From Paenibacillus sp. RC67 (GTDB taxonomy: Bacteria; Bacillota; Bacilli; Paenibacillales; NBRC-103111), in contig NZ_CP125098.1 in assembly GCF_030020805.1 (NCBI RefSeq), positions 3,433,501 to 3,497,500 of the forward strand: a DNA stretch of 64,000 nucleotides, in the 5' to 3' direction. Made by a program: the position numbers and the translations under genes. The notes beneath the pieces were generated by a model that saw only the letters and a list, made by a program, of their open reading frames with translations, was not told the origin of the DNA and searched no databases. This document shows, piece by piece, positions 47,631-56,558 of this stretch; the first letter of the stretch is position 1; every line of letters begins with the position of its first letter.

Positions 47631-47844
47631 ATTGCACCTGACCTTCTAAGGAGATAGGGTCCGAACTGCTTATTAGCACAAGGATAATATACTCAAACGA
47701 GCAAATATTTATACTCATATCGGAATTATCGGAATTAGCAGAATCAAATCGATTCAACAGGAATGATCAGAAAAGCTTGAGCAATCAGGCTTTTATTATT
47801 TGCTTAGAATTTTGTAGAGCACCTCTCTTGTTATTACCGGTCTG

Positions 47845-49328
47845 ATGCTTGGGATTTTTGCGGCGGCTATAGACAATACAATTGTAGCCACTGCCATGGG
47901 AACGATCGTGGCCGATCTAGGAGGTCTCGACAAATTCGTTTGGGTGACTTCCGCCTACCTTGTGACAGAAATGGCCGCGATGCCGATTTTCGGCAAACTG
48001 TCCGATATGTATGGTAGGAAGCGGTTTTTTATACTCGGTATCGCCTTGTTTTTGCTGGGATCGATCTTATGCGGTACAGCGAATAATATTATTGAGCTAA
48101 GCATCTATCGCTGTATACAGGGGATTGGCGGCGGTGCTTTGATGCCAATTGCATTTACGGTTATGTTCGATGTAATACCGAAGGAAAAACGGGGACGTAT
48201 GGGCGGTTTGTTCGGAGCCATTTTCGGAGCGTCGAGCTTGTTTGGCCCACTGTTAGGTGCATATATTACGGATTACATTCATTGGCGCTGGATTTTTTAC
48301 ATTAATGTGCCGATTGGTTTGATCGCGCTAGCGCTAATCCTTTTCTTCTATCATGAATCGATGGAGCATTCTAAGCAGAGAATTGATTGGTGGGGTGCTG
48401 CCAGCCTTGTCAGTTCTATCGTTTGCCTTATGTTTGACTTGAGCTTGGCGGGCAGGAATTTGCATGGGATTCCTCTGTTATTATTGGATTGTTCTCAGCA
48501 GCAGCCGTACTTATGGCCGTATTTCTGTTGGTAGAAACCAAGGCCCAGGAACCTATCATCTCATACTCGATGTTTCGGCAGCGGCTGTTTGCCGCAAGCA
48601 CGATAACCAGTCTTTTTAACGGTGCCGGGTTCATTACCTTCTCGATGTATATCCCAATTTACGTTCAAGGTGTAACCGGAGGATCTGCAACCAATTCGGG
48701 ACTGATTTTGCTGCCGATGATGTTAAGTTCGGTGGTAGCCTCACAAGTCGGCGGCACGTTCACTGCGAAGACGTCCTACAGGAATATTATGATTTTCTCT
48801 GCTATTGTATTTATACTTGGCACGTTCCTGCTCGGTACAATTACTCCGGACACATCCAAATGGTTGCTCAACGTGTATATGATCGTAGCTGGCTTTGGCG
48901 GTGGGTTCTCGTTCTCAGTACTTGGAATGGCAGGCATTCATCACTTCGATATGCGCCAAAGAGGCTCGGCGAATTCGACGTTGGCATTCGTCCGTTCGCT
49001 CGGCATGACAGTGGGGCTAACGGTGTTCGGTATACTCCAGCGCAACCTGTTGACGGGTAAGTTGAGCAGCGCATTTGGCAGTGGAACTTTCGGCAATACA
49101 CGCGAGCTGTTGACTCCCGAAAAACGGGCAGCTATTCCAAAGGAAACTATGGATAAAATCGTCGATTTCCTTTCGTCATCGATCTCTACCATGTTTCTGT
49201 GGGCGCTTATTCCTGCCGGATTGTCATTTGTAACGATCCTGTTTATGGGAAATGCCCGGATGATTCCAGCCCAGGACCAACAGGAAGGCCCAGACAAAGC
49301 GAAAGCTGAGTGGAGCAGCGGGCATTAA
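47845..49328 (+). pseudogene. MFS DHA2 drug transporter, truncated and frameshifted
   Basis: The sequence follows 14-segment DHA2 exporters (LGIFAAAIDNTIVATAMGTI, FGKLSDMYGRKRFF, RCIQGIGGGALMPIAF, later ISYSMFRQRLFAASTI). Two defects are visible. An in-frame TAG lies at about 47812, and no ATG with a ribosome binding site exists between it and the start of segment 1, so the normal N-terminus is missing. A single-base deletion near 48436-48437 shifts the frame: restoring one C gives FALELGGQEFAWDS, typical of the family, and a total of 1485 bases. The copy is probably non-functional unless the frameshift is a sequence error. Confidence 0.75.
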
Positions 49329-49359
49329 GAACGAGCTTTGTGATATTATGAGTAAGGAT

Positions 49360-49402
49360 AAAGCAGTCATGGCGTTTAAGCCTGGCTGCTTTTGTATTTT
49401 TT
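49360..49402 (+). terminator. Terminator after the DHA2 gene
   Basis: AAAGCAGtCA pairs with TGgCTGCTTTT and is followed by GTATTTTTT. Confidence 0.7.
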
Positions 49403-49448
49403 AAAAGGGCTGTTTCTAGAGCCAATGACCTCTTTAGCGTTGCAAATA

Positions 49449-49916
49449 CTACAAACAGCAGATTTTAAAAATCATCGCATTTTCATCGCAATTCGAGAAT
49501 TTAGAACAATGGATACAGTCCTTCCAGATTTTTGGCATGGGTAGCTTATCCTTATCAACAAGATGAAATCCACATTTTATAAAAAAGTCAACTTGATAAG
49601 TAAGCGATAATACAGATTGGATCCCAAGAACCCGAGCTTCATCAAGAACAGCATGAACAAGTTTTTTTCCAATCCCCATGCCAAAATGATTTGCTGAAAC
49701 TGTAAGCGATCGTACTTCTGCCAGTTCTTTATCTAAAATGTGAAGACTTGCGGTTCCTACTATTTCGCCATCATTCTCAGCAACATAGAAGCATTGGAGA
49801 TTTTCATATATGGAGCTAAGAGTTCGATGCAGCAGCTTTCCTTCATCAGCGTAGATATTAATGAGTTCAAACATGTATTGAGTATCTCTCATGGTGGCTT
49901 TTCGGATTTGAAACAT
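49449..49916 (-). CDS. argA: Short N-acetylglutamate synthase (ArgA-like GNAT)
   Basis: The 155-residue GNAT protein has the acetyl-CoA loop in ANHFGMGIGKKLVHAVLDEA and the C-terminal signature PKIWKDCIHCSKFSNCDENA, which I associate with short N-acetylglutamate synthases that make N-acetylglutamate for arginine synthesis. ATG 49916 follows GGGAGGTG; the longer frame to 49982 adds an unlikely hydrophobic tail and would run through the operator. Tandem ARG boxes just upstream support an arginine role. A more general acetyltransferase remains possible. Confidence 0.7.
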   Translation of the reverse strand: MFQIRKATMRDTQYMFELINIYADEGKLLHRTLSSIYENLQCFYVAENDGEIVGTASLHILDKELAEVRSLTVSANHFGMGIGKKLVHAVLDEARVLGIQSVLSLTYQVDFFIKCGFHLVDKDKLPMPKIWKDCIHCSKFSNCDENAMIFKICCL

Positions 49917-49945
49917 ATTAAATGGACACCTCCCAGAAAAAACCA

Positions 49946-49983
49946 ATGTAATAAATATACATAGTAGTGTATATAAATACAAT
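49946..49983 (-). promoter_or_regulatory. Tandem ARG boxes (ArgR/AhrC sites)
   Basis: AGTGTATATAAATACAAT at 49966-49983 fits the ARG box consensus WNTGNATWWWWATNCANW at every position. A second box at 49946-49963 has two mismatches. The two are separated by 2 bases, the usual spacing for an ArgR hexamer. They start 30 bases before the argA-like start codon. Confidence 0.68.
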
Positions 49984-50081
49984 ATTATTTTACAAATGTT
50001 TCTAATGAAATCAACAATACAATGATAGTAGACTGGTATTCTGCTAGAAAGAGATGCTCAAAAAAATATTTGTTCATTTAT

Positions 50082-50110
50082 AAAACTTTTTGTGGCCCTC
50101 CATACGTCTA
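50082..50110 (+). promoter_or_regulatory. Possible ECF-type promoter of the sigV-like gene
   Basis: AAAACTTTTT at 50082-50091 and CGTCTA at 50105-50110 resemble ECF -35 and -10 elements, as expected for autoregulation. The spacing of 18 bases between AAAAC and CGTC is slightly long. Confidence 0.45.
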
Positions 50111-50152
50111 AATCCTGATAAACACCAGTTACCAAACTGAGAAGGGTAGACC

Positions 50153-50659
50153 ATGTTGAAAAGAAAAACTGAGAATCTGCTGACAAGCTGTATCAACGAG
50201 AATAAAGAAAACATCTATAGGCTTGCGTACAGCTACGTCAAAAATAAAGAAGACGCGCTCGATATCGTGCAGGAGTCTATTTATAAAGCCATGATGAATA
50301 TTGAAGTGTTAAAAAATCCTGATGCCATCAAAAGCTGGTTTTACCGCATCGTAGTGAATACGGCACTGGATTTTTTGCGCATGAATAAGAAGGTTTACTC
50401 CATGGACCATGAGATGATTGAGAACTATAGTTCAGGGATAGAGGACGTTTATACGAACATTGATTTAAAAAGAACACTCCAAGATCTGCCGGTGAAATAC
50501 CGAAGTGTAATCGTACTGAGATATTTTGAAGATATGAAAATTGACGAAGTCGCAGCTGTCCTAAACGAAAATGTGAATACGATAAAGACGCGGCTGTATC
50601 AGGCCTTGCTGCTGTTAAGAGTGAAGATGAATGATGAACCTTCAAAGGAGATTAAGTAA
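50153..50659 (+). CDS. sigV: ECF sigma factor (SigV-like)
   Basis: The 168-residue protein has region 2 (IYRLAYSYVKNKEDALDIVQ then IKSWFYRIVVNTALDFLR) and region 4 (LPVKYRSVIVLRYFEDMKID with VAAVLNENVNTIKTRLYQAL). It resembles B. subtilis SigV in length and in its downstream partner. ATG 50153 has AGAAGGG upstream. The next gene encodes an RsiV-like anti-sigma factor one base after its stop. Confidence 0.82.
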   Translation: MLKRKTENLLTSCINENKENIYRLAYSYVKNKEDALDIVQESIYKAMMNIEVLKNPDAIKSWFYRIVVNTALDFLRMNKKVYSMDHEMIENYSSGIEDVYTNIDLKRTLQDLPVKYRSVIVLRYFEDMKIDEVAAVLNENVNTIKTRLYQALLLLRVKMNDEPSKEIK

Positions 50660-50660
50660 T

Positions 50661-51548
50661 ATGAACAACAGGTTGGATCCATTGTGGAAAGAATATCAAG
50701 AAGTACCTATTCCAGAAGAACTGGATATGATCGTGAGCAAGGCCATTAACCGATCTCTTAAAGCAAGAAGATATAAAAAGGTCAAATTTAAATGGTTAGC
50801 GGGTTTCGCTGCGGCGGCCGTCATTTTTGTGCTTATCATTAATGCAAGTACGACAGTGGCCCATGCCTTGTCCTCCATTCCTGTTGTAGACCGCATTATC
50901 AAAGTGCTCACACTGAAAGAATATGTGATAAACGAACCTAACTATAATGCAAACATCAAAGTGCCTTCGATCAGCGATTTGGATAACAAAGAACTAGAAG
51001 TAGGATTAAATGAAAAATATATGAAAGAAAACAAAGCTCTGTATGACAAGTTTCAGGTGGAAATGAATGATTTAAAAAAAGAAGGCGACGGACATCTGGG
51101 ACTGGATGCGGGCTATGAAGTGAAGACAGACAATGACAGCATTTTCTCCATTGAACGCTATGTCGTGAAAAGTGCAGGTTCATCTTCTGAGGAAATTCAT
51201 TTCGATACTATTGATAAGAAGAACCAAATCCTGATAACACTGCCGATGCTCTTCAAGGATGATCAATTCATCCAAGTGATTAGTGATAACATCAAAGAGC
51301 AAATGAACAAACAGATGAAGGACGATCCGAATAAGATCTACTGGATTCCGGGGACTAAGGATATACTGCCGACAGATGAGTTCAAGAGCATTAAGAAAGA
51401 TCAAAGCTTCTATATCAACAATGAAGGCAAGCTTGTCATTGTGTTCAATAAATATGAAGTTGGTCCGGGATATATGGGGGTTGCGAAATTCATTATTCCA
51501 ACCGATGTCCTATCCAGCAATCTTGTGAGTCATAATTATATTCGATAG
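50661..51548 (+). CDS. rsiV: RsiV-like anti-sigma factor (DUF3298)
   Basis: The 295-residue protein has a cytoplasmic N-terminus of about 45 residues, a membrane segment (WLAGFAAAAVIFVLIINAS) and an extracellular DUF3298 region ending in SFYINNEGKLVIVFNKYEV and GPGYMGVAKFIIP, as in RsiV. ATG 50661 has AAAGGAG upstream. In B. subtilis, RsiV binds lysozyme and is then cleaved to free SigV, which turns on cell-wall O-acetylation; no such target gene lies next to it here. The ligand in this organism is inferred only. Confidence 0.82.
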   Translation: MNNRLDPLWKEYQEVPIPEELDMIVSKAINRSLKARRYKKVKFKWLAGFAAAAVIFVLIINASTTVAHALSSIPVVDRIIKVLTLKEYVINEPNYNANIKVPSISDLDNKELEVGLNEKYMKENKALYDKFQVEMNDLKKEGDGHLGLDAGYEVKTDNDSIFSIERYVVKSAGSSSEEIHFDTIDKKNQILITLPMLFKDDQFIQVISDNIKEQMNKQMKDDPNKIYWIPGTKDILPTDEFKSIKKDQSFYINNEGKLVIVFNKYEVGPGYMGVAKFIIPTDVLSSNLVSHNYIR

Positions 51549-51576
51549 AACAAGGACGCTGAATGCGTCTCCAGAA

Positions 51577-51771
51577 TGTCGAGAAACCTGAAAAACTTGA
51601 AATATTGCTAGTATGCTCCGGTGGGGTATGCCTCTCCAGCCGCTATTGAAATCTGTGAATTTGATTAGAATTGGCGGTATATTCACGGATTTCAAAGGCG
51701 GACGTAAACTCCTCCGAGGCATACCCCACCTACTCATATAGCAAATTTCTCGAAGAAAGGGTTTCTCGACA
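51577..51771. repeat. 195-bp palindromic (MITE-like) element with 12-bp inverted ends
   Basis: TGTCGAGAAACC at 51577-51588 is inverted at 51760-51771. Inside, GGTGGGGTATGCCTC (51620-51634) is perfectly inverted at 51716-51730, and TTGAAATCtGTGAAT (51646-51660) is inverted with one mismatch at 51681-51695. Nearly the whole stretch would fold into one long hairpin. It contains no open reading frame of note. Two 16-base direct repeats flank it (51554-51569 and 51778-51793). Confidence 0.6.
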
Positions 51772-51777
51772 GACTCG

Positions 51778-51800
51778 GGACGCTGAATGCGTCCCTTTTT
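51778..51800 (+). terminator. Terminator at the right flank of the palindromic element
   Basis: GGGACGC-tgaat-GCGTCCC is followed by TTTTTG. The copy at 51554-51569 has the same hairpin core but is followed by TCCAGAATG, not a T-run. Confidence 0.7.
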
Positions 51801-51842
51801 GTTCTGCTCATGGCTGGCGGCATCCTGATCTAGTGATTTAAA

Positions 51843-51858
51843 ATGTAAACGCATCCAT
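51843..51858 (+). promoter_or_regulatory. Candidate cre site before the lipoprotein gene
   Basis: ATGTAAACGCATCCAT fits 15 of 16 positions of the cre consensus. It lies about 40 bases before the extended -10 element at 51896-51904. Confidence 0.45.
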
Positions 51859-51895
51859 AATATGAATAGAATTATGATATTTTTGTATAGCAATC

Positions 51896-51904
51896 TGTTA
51901 TAAT
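51896..51904 (+). promoter_or_regulatory. Extended -10 promoter
   Basis: TGTTATAAT has the TG extension and a perfect TATAAT. The -35 region is poor. It would serve the lipoprotein gene at 52003. Confidence 0.45.
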
Positions 51905-52002
51905 CTTTCAATTATGATAGGAATGTGCCATGGATCTATTTTACGATATTGTCCGGAAGCTAAAGACAGATGATACCAGATGAAGTTATGGGGGCTAATA
52001 CA

Positions 52003-53313
52003 ATGAAAAAAAGAAAACGCTTAATAATTTCCTCGATCCTTGCAGCATCTTTATTGACGGTAACCGCATGCGGCAGTGGTGGAGGTTCCAAGGAGTCCAC
52101 GCCAGCTAAAGTTCAGGATAACGCCAAACGGGATCCGGTCGAAATTACGTTTTATCGTCCGAATAACGCAACAACAGAAGAGCAGTTTATGGATTTGATG
52201 GGTACAGCGATCAAAGAGAAATTCCCGTTTGTTACTCCGAAGTTTATCCCGTGGGGGACAGGAACCAAGATGGAAGAGGTTATCTCGGCTGGGGTAGATA
52301 TGGACATTGTACTTCTTTCCATCGGTTACTATCCACAATTCCAGAACTTGAATTTATCAACTGATTTGACTGAGCTCATCAAGAAGACCAATTATGATAC
52401 GAACCGTCTGGAAACGACAAATTTTGATTTTATTAAACAATTCGGCAACGGCAAGATCGACTCACTCCCGATTTTTACAACTGCCGAAGTGCTGATGTAT
52501 AACAAGGATATTTTTGATAAATTTGGTGTATCCTACCCCAAAGAAGGCATGACTTGGGATGACTTGTACGAGCTGTCGAAGCAGGTTTCCCGTTCTGACG
52601 CAGGCGTTCAGTACTACGGGTTCTTGACCTCTATTAGCCATATGCTTAACACAAATCAGCTGTCGCTGCCATTTGTCGATGGGAAGACGAATCTGCCGAC
52701 GATAAATACGGATAAGTACAAACAAATGGCCGAAAATTACGCACGTTTTTATAACATTCCAGGTGCTGAGTTACCGAAAGAAAAGTACGGAAAAGAAGCG
52801 GAAATGTTTACAAAAGATAAAAACCTTGCCATGTACGCCTATTTCAATAGCACCATGGTCAACGCTGCAAAGGATATGAATATGGATGCGGTACCGCTCC
52901 CGTCATTTAAAGAAGCCCCAGGGGTCGGTTCACAAATGTATTCGACTTTCGCAAGTGTATATAGTAATAGTAAGCATAAGGATGTCGCCTTCGAAATATT
53001 GGCTTACTTAACTTCGGATGAAATGCAGGTGAAGTTTGCTAAGGATGGTACGGGTATGCCTATCGTGAAAAATACAAAGCTGCTCGATTCGTTCGGTCAA
53101 GACCTCCCGCAGCTGAAAGGCAAAAATATTAAAGCTTTCTACCCGACTAAGCCGGCACCAGTGTCGCCAAGAACAATTTACGATGACCTGTCGTCGAAAT
53201 ATGCTGTTACAGCGCTTAGGGAAGTAGCGCAGAAGGTCAGCGATGCGAATACCGCATTCCGTAAGGCCGAAGAGCAAGCAACGAAGGATATCCAAGCGGC
53301 CATGAAAAAGTAA
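52003..53313 (+). CDS. Extracellular solute-binding lipoprotein (family 1)
   Basis: The 436-residue protein has a lipoprotein signal with lipobox TVTAC (Cys near residue 23), followed by a Gly/Ser-rich linker and a sugar-binding-protein fold (VEITFYRPNNAT, EVLMYNKDIFDKFGVSYPKEGMTWDD). ATG 52003 follows TATGGGGGC; the frame is open from 51970. No permease genes are adjacent, so it must work with a transporter encoded elsewhere or act as a sensor. It resembles the lipoprotein at 58290-59597 (shared KEIFDKFGVPYPHDGMT-like segment), suggesting an old duplication. Confidence 0.87.
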   Translation: MKKRKRLIISSILAASLLTVTACGSGGGSKESTPAKVQDNAKRDPVEITFYRPNNATTEEQFMDLMGTAIKEKFPFVTPKFIPWGTGTKMEEVISAGVDMDIVLLSIGYYPQFQNLNLSTDLTELIKKTNYDTNRLETTNFDFIKQFGNGKIDSLPIFTTAEVLMYNKDIFDKFGVSYPKEGMTWDDLYELSKQVSRSDAGVQYYGFLTSISHMLNTNQLSLPFVDGKTNLPTINTDKYKQMAENYARFYNIPGAELPKEKYGKEAEMFTKDKNLAMYAYFNSTMVNAAKDMNMDAVPLPSFKEAPGVGSQMYSTFASVYSNSKHKDVAFEILAYLTSDEMQVKFAKDGTGMPIVKNTKLLDSFGQDLPQLKGKNIKAFYPTKPAPVSPRTIYDDLSSKYAVTALREVAQKVSDANTAFRKAEEQATKDIQAAMKK

Positions 53314-53659
53314 CGGCCTCCGTTTAACAGATAGAATCGCTTTTTGAGAATTCATTAGCCTATACGATAAGTATCAATAACCAGCTGCCATGGCAGCTGG
53401 TTATTTGTATAATACCGTTTAACCAAATTACGAATTGCAAACGTACAAGAAAGGTAATTGTATTCCAGCACTTAGAAAGGTGAAACAAAGTGCATCCCAT
53501 ATGAAATAATACTGCATGTGCAGGCTTCCCCCTCCTTTGTATAATGAAATAGATCTGAGAAAAGAACGTTGGCTGGCCGCTTCAGAGTTAGAGCAGTCTT
53601 CTCGTATACATCCTTATTTGCCCAGCTTACAGTTCATAAAAGAAGGAAGAGGGTACGAT
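53314..53659. other. Intergenic region with terminator
   Basis: The region holds the 30-base palindrome at 53376-53405 and the upstream part of the FAD oxidoreductase leader. An open frame from 53516 runs into that gene, but no ribosome binding site supports a start there. I see no other feature. Confidence 0.5.
53376..53405 (+). terminator. 30-base perfect palindrome, terminator
   Basis: AATAACCAGCTGCCA is followed at once by its exact reverse complement, then TGTATAAT. It lies 63 bases after the lipoprotein stop codon and probably ends that transcript. Confidence 0.65.
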
Positions 53660-55063
53660 ATGGAAACGCGTTCAGAAAGACAAGTAATGAAAACGCAAGT
53701 GCTTGTTCTTGGTGGTGGTGCCGGAGGAGTGGGTGCAGCAATTTCAGCAGCGCGTGAGGGAGCGGAGACCATTTTAGTGGATCGCCAAGGCTTTTTAGGC
53801 GGAAATATGACTATAGGCTTACCTTTACTAGCTTTTTTGGATGCTCAAGGTCGTCAGGTCACAAGAGGTTTACCGCAAGAGATCGTGAATCGTTTGATTG
53901 AATTGGGCGGTGCGTTCGGACATAGAGAATGTCCGTTACATAATTCAACTACAGTGATTGACCCTAATTTAATGAAAATCGTTATCTTTGAAAAAATGAA
54001 GCAATATGGCGTACGTCCTTTATTGCATTGTGAGATTATTGGAACTAATGTTGATAACGGTGAACTAAAATCAGTTATTTTAAAAGGGAAAGGGAAGGAA
54101 ATAGAGATATTCGCCGATGTGTTTGTTGATGCGACAGGTGATGGTGATGTTGCATTTATGGCGGGAGCCGAGTATGAAAAGGGGCAATATGCGAATGGAG
54201 AAACTCAACCGCCTACGTTAATGTTTACAGTAGGAGGCTTTGATTTAGAGAGATTTATGGATTTCCTAGAAGAGCATCCTGAAGAATTAAAACACGGAAC
54301 ATCCATGAAAATTCGTCCTGGCTATACAGCTGATTTTTTGCGAGCAAGTGAAAATCATGTTTTTGTTGGATTAAAAAACACGATTTCTAAACTCAGAAAA
54401 GAAGGAAAGTGCCCTATTGATCGAGACACCATTATTTATATTAACTTGCCTAGAGAAGGATATATTGCGTTAAATTGTATTCGTATACTGAACTTTGATG
54501 GTACAAAAATAGAAGAGTTAAGTAGAGGCGAAATCGAATCAAACTTACAAATTATACCACTAATTCAAATGCTAAAAGAAAATATACCCGGTTTTAAACA
54601 TATTTATTTATCCTCAATAGCACCGTTTTTGGGTATTCGTGAAACACGTCGAATTATAGGCAAGCAAATGATACGCGAAGAGGCTGCTGTCAATGGAGTC
54701 ATTCCAGAAGACACTATCGCATTAGGTTCCTATATTATTGATATTCATAGTGGTTCAGGAGATTCAACCCTTATTAGATCACTTACAGGTCCTTATGGAA
54801 TAACGTACGGAGCCACCATTTCTAAAGATGTTAAACGACTAATGTTAAGCGGACGTTGTATAAGTGTGGATCCCGTTGTATTTGGTTCTTCTCGAGTTAT
54901 GCCTACTTGTATGGCGGTTGGTGAAGGAGTGGGTATTGGTGCTGCTTTAGCTGTACAGCAAAATAGGGCTCCCGAAGATGTAGATGTTCAGACTATAAGG
55001 CAAAAATTACGAGAGTATGGAGCCATACTTTCATTAGAAGATGATAGCGTTGTGCAGGCTTAA
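53660..55063 (+). CDS. FAD-dependent oxidoreductase
   Basis: The 467-residue protein begins with a Rossmann motif (VLVLGGGAGGVGAAISAAREGA), then DRQGFLGGNMTIGLP and FVDATGDGDVAFMAGAEYEKG, and ends in the FAD-contact region MLSGRCISVDPVVFGSSRVM. This is the FAD_oxidored family often found in polysaccharide or sugar-acid loci; substrates are unknown. ATG 53660 follows AAGGAAGAGGG. The coding sequence looks richer in A+T than the next gene, which could indicate a separate origin. It heads a three-gene cluster. Confidence 0.85.
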   Translation: METRSERQVMKTQVLVLGGGAGGVGAAISAAREGAETILVDRQGFLGGNMTIGLPLLAFLDAQGRQVTRGLPQEIVNRLIELGGAFGHRECPLHNSTTVIDPNLMKIVIFEKMKQYGVRPLLHCEIIGTNVDNGELKSVILKGKGKEIEIFADVFVDATGDGDVAFMAGAEYEKGQYANGETQPPTLMFTVGGFDLERFMDFLEEHPEELKHGTSMKIRPGYTADFLRASENHVFVGLKNTISKLRKEGKCPIDRDTIIYINLPREGYIALNCIRILNFDGTKIEELSRGEIESNLQIIPLIQMLKENIPGFKHIYLSSIAPFLGIRETRRIIGKQMIREEAAVNGVIPEDTIALGSYIIDIHSGSGDSTLIRSLTGPYGITYGATISKDVKRLMLSGRCISVDPVVFGSSRVMPTCMAVGEGVGIGAALAVQQNRAPEDVDVQTIRQKLREYGAILSLEDDSVVQA

Positions 55064-55097
55064 TTAGTATCTATTATCCGATTGGGAGGCGGTCATT

Positions 55098-56513
55098 TTG
55101 CAGGAAGGGCAATTGAGTTTTTGGGGCGGTGTAGGCAAGTCTGGGGGCGTGCAGGTACTTTACGGAAAAGGAAATCAGGCAGTATTATTCGATTTCGGAG
55201 TCGAGCATAGCAGTCTTCTCTTTCCTAAACAGCTGACGTTGTATGAACCGGTAGGCGCGACACCTGGGCGCGAGCTTCGTCAATATTTGCTCGGTGGAAT
55301 GACCGCGCCGATGCTTGAGCTGTACGATCCCGAGCATATTAAAGGACTGGACGCGGCAAAGGTACGGAGGGCTTGGGGAGACAGCGAATTGCCTCAATAT
55401 GAGAGGATCGCTCTGTTTATCGGACATATGCACACCGATCATATGGCGGTACTTCCTTATGTTCACCCAGATATCCCAGTATACATGAACTTTGACGCTC
55501 ATTCCTTGTTCCGGGGCATGGTTGCAGGCGGCCATTGCTTGGATACTAAAGCTCAGATAAAGGCATGCGACGATTTGAGCGTCATCGATTTGGGAGAATT
55601 TACGATGCAAATTGTCGAGATGGATCATAATGCGACAGGTGCGGCGGGCGTTATTATTGACGATGGCACCCACAAAATCGCTTATACGGGAGATTGGCGC
55701 CGTCAAGGCAAGCATCCCGAACGAATTGATCGGTTCATCGATTTGTGCCGCGACAAGCAGATTGATTTGTTGATTACTGAAGGAACACGCCTAACATCCG
55801 ATCCGTCCGTCGCGCCTTCTTACCAGATGACGGAAGATGAGTTATTGTCCCGCTTCTCGGAAATCGTAGACAATGCGGAAGGGCTTGTATACATGCAGAT
55901 GTCGCCGCGGGACTTGGAAAGGATGGCCAACATGCTTGCTATTGCTGCAGAGAAGGGACGCAAGATCGCCATGGAGGCTTCACATGCTATCATTTGGTAT
56001 ACTGCGAACCGCGAAGGCTTGCGTATTCTCGAAGGCCATCCCGCCCTTAACGCGGTGATCCGAATCGTCGATGCAACGGTGACGGATGGCATGGCGATTC
56101 CTTATGAAACGATCTCTCTGGAAGAAATGGCTGAAAGAAAGAGTGAGTATGTGTACTTCTTCAAATTTCCCGACCTTGCCCATATGATTGAATTGGAAAT
56201 CCTCGGCGATTTGCAGGAGCGGTCACATTTCATTCAGTCGGATTACAGCGTTAAGCTTGATCATGTCGATGTTGCTAAATTTTTGAAAAAGTATGGTATC
56301 ACCGGTTATTCCTTGTCCAACGGGGGGCATGCCCATCCCGAGGCGATTTCCGACATGATCGAACAGATTGCGCCCAAAGCGGTAATTACGCTTCACACCC
56401 GTTATCCAGAGTCGCAAAACACGAGAGGCATTAAAGCCTATTACCCGAAAAAAGGGGAGACCATCTCGGTGGCTTCCATCATTACAGCCACTGTCGGTGT
56501 CGGAAACGAATGA
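55098..56513 (+). CDS. Metallo-beta-lactamase-fold hydrolase (RNase J-like)
   Basis: The 471-residue protein has the motif HMHTDH near residue 114, the metal-bridging Asp in YTGDWRRQ and a later histidine pair in NGGHAHPEA and TLHTRYPES, arranged as in RNase J/beta-CASP-type proteins. The substrate could be RNA or a small phosphoester or lactone; the neighbours point to small molecules. TTG 55098 follows GGGAGGCGG. It lies 34 bases after the oxidoreductase gene. Confidence 0.8.
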   Translation: MQEGQLSFWGGVGKSGGVQVLYGKGNQAVLFDFGVEHSSLLFPKQLTLYEPVGATPGRELRQYLLGGMTAPMLELYDPEHIKGLDAAKVRRAWGDSELPQYERIALFIGHMHTDHMAVLPYVHPDIPVYMNFDAHSLFRGMVAGGHCLDTKAQIKACDDLSVIDLGEFTMQIVEMDHNATGAAGVIIDDGTHKIAYTGDWRRQGKHPERIDRFIDLCRDKQIDLLITEGTRLTSDPSVAPSYQMTEDELLSRFSEIVDNAEGLVYMQMSPRDLERMANMLAIAAEKGRKIAMEASHAIIWYTANREGLRILEGHPALNAVIRIVDATVTDGMAIPYETISLEEMAERKSEYVYFFKFPDLAHMIELEILGDLQERSHFIQSDYSVKLDHVDVAKFLKKYGITGYSLSNGGHAHPEAISDMIEQIAPKAVITLHTRYPESQNTRGIKAYYPKKGETISVASIITATVGVGNE

Positions 56514-56558
56514 TACGGCAGTGGGTTGCACTATAAATTACTAAGGGAGAACAATTTG

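Noticed and set aside
55185..55715. A 176-codon reverse-strand frame
   Set aside because: It is fully antisense to the metallo-beta-lactamase gene and has no family features.
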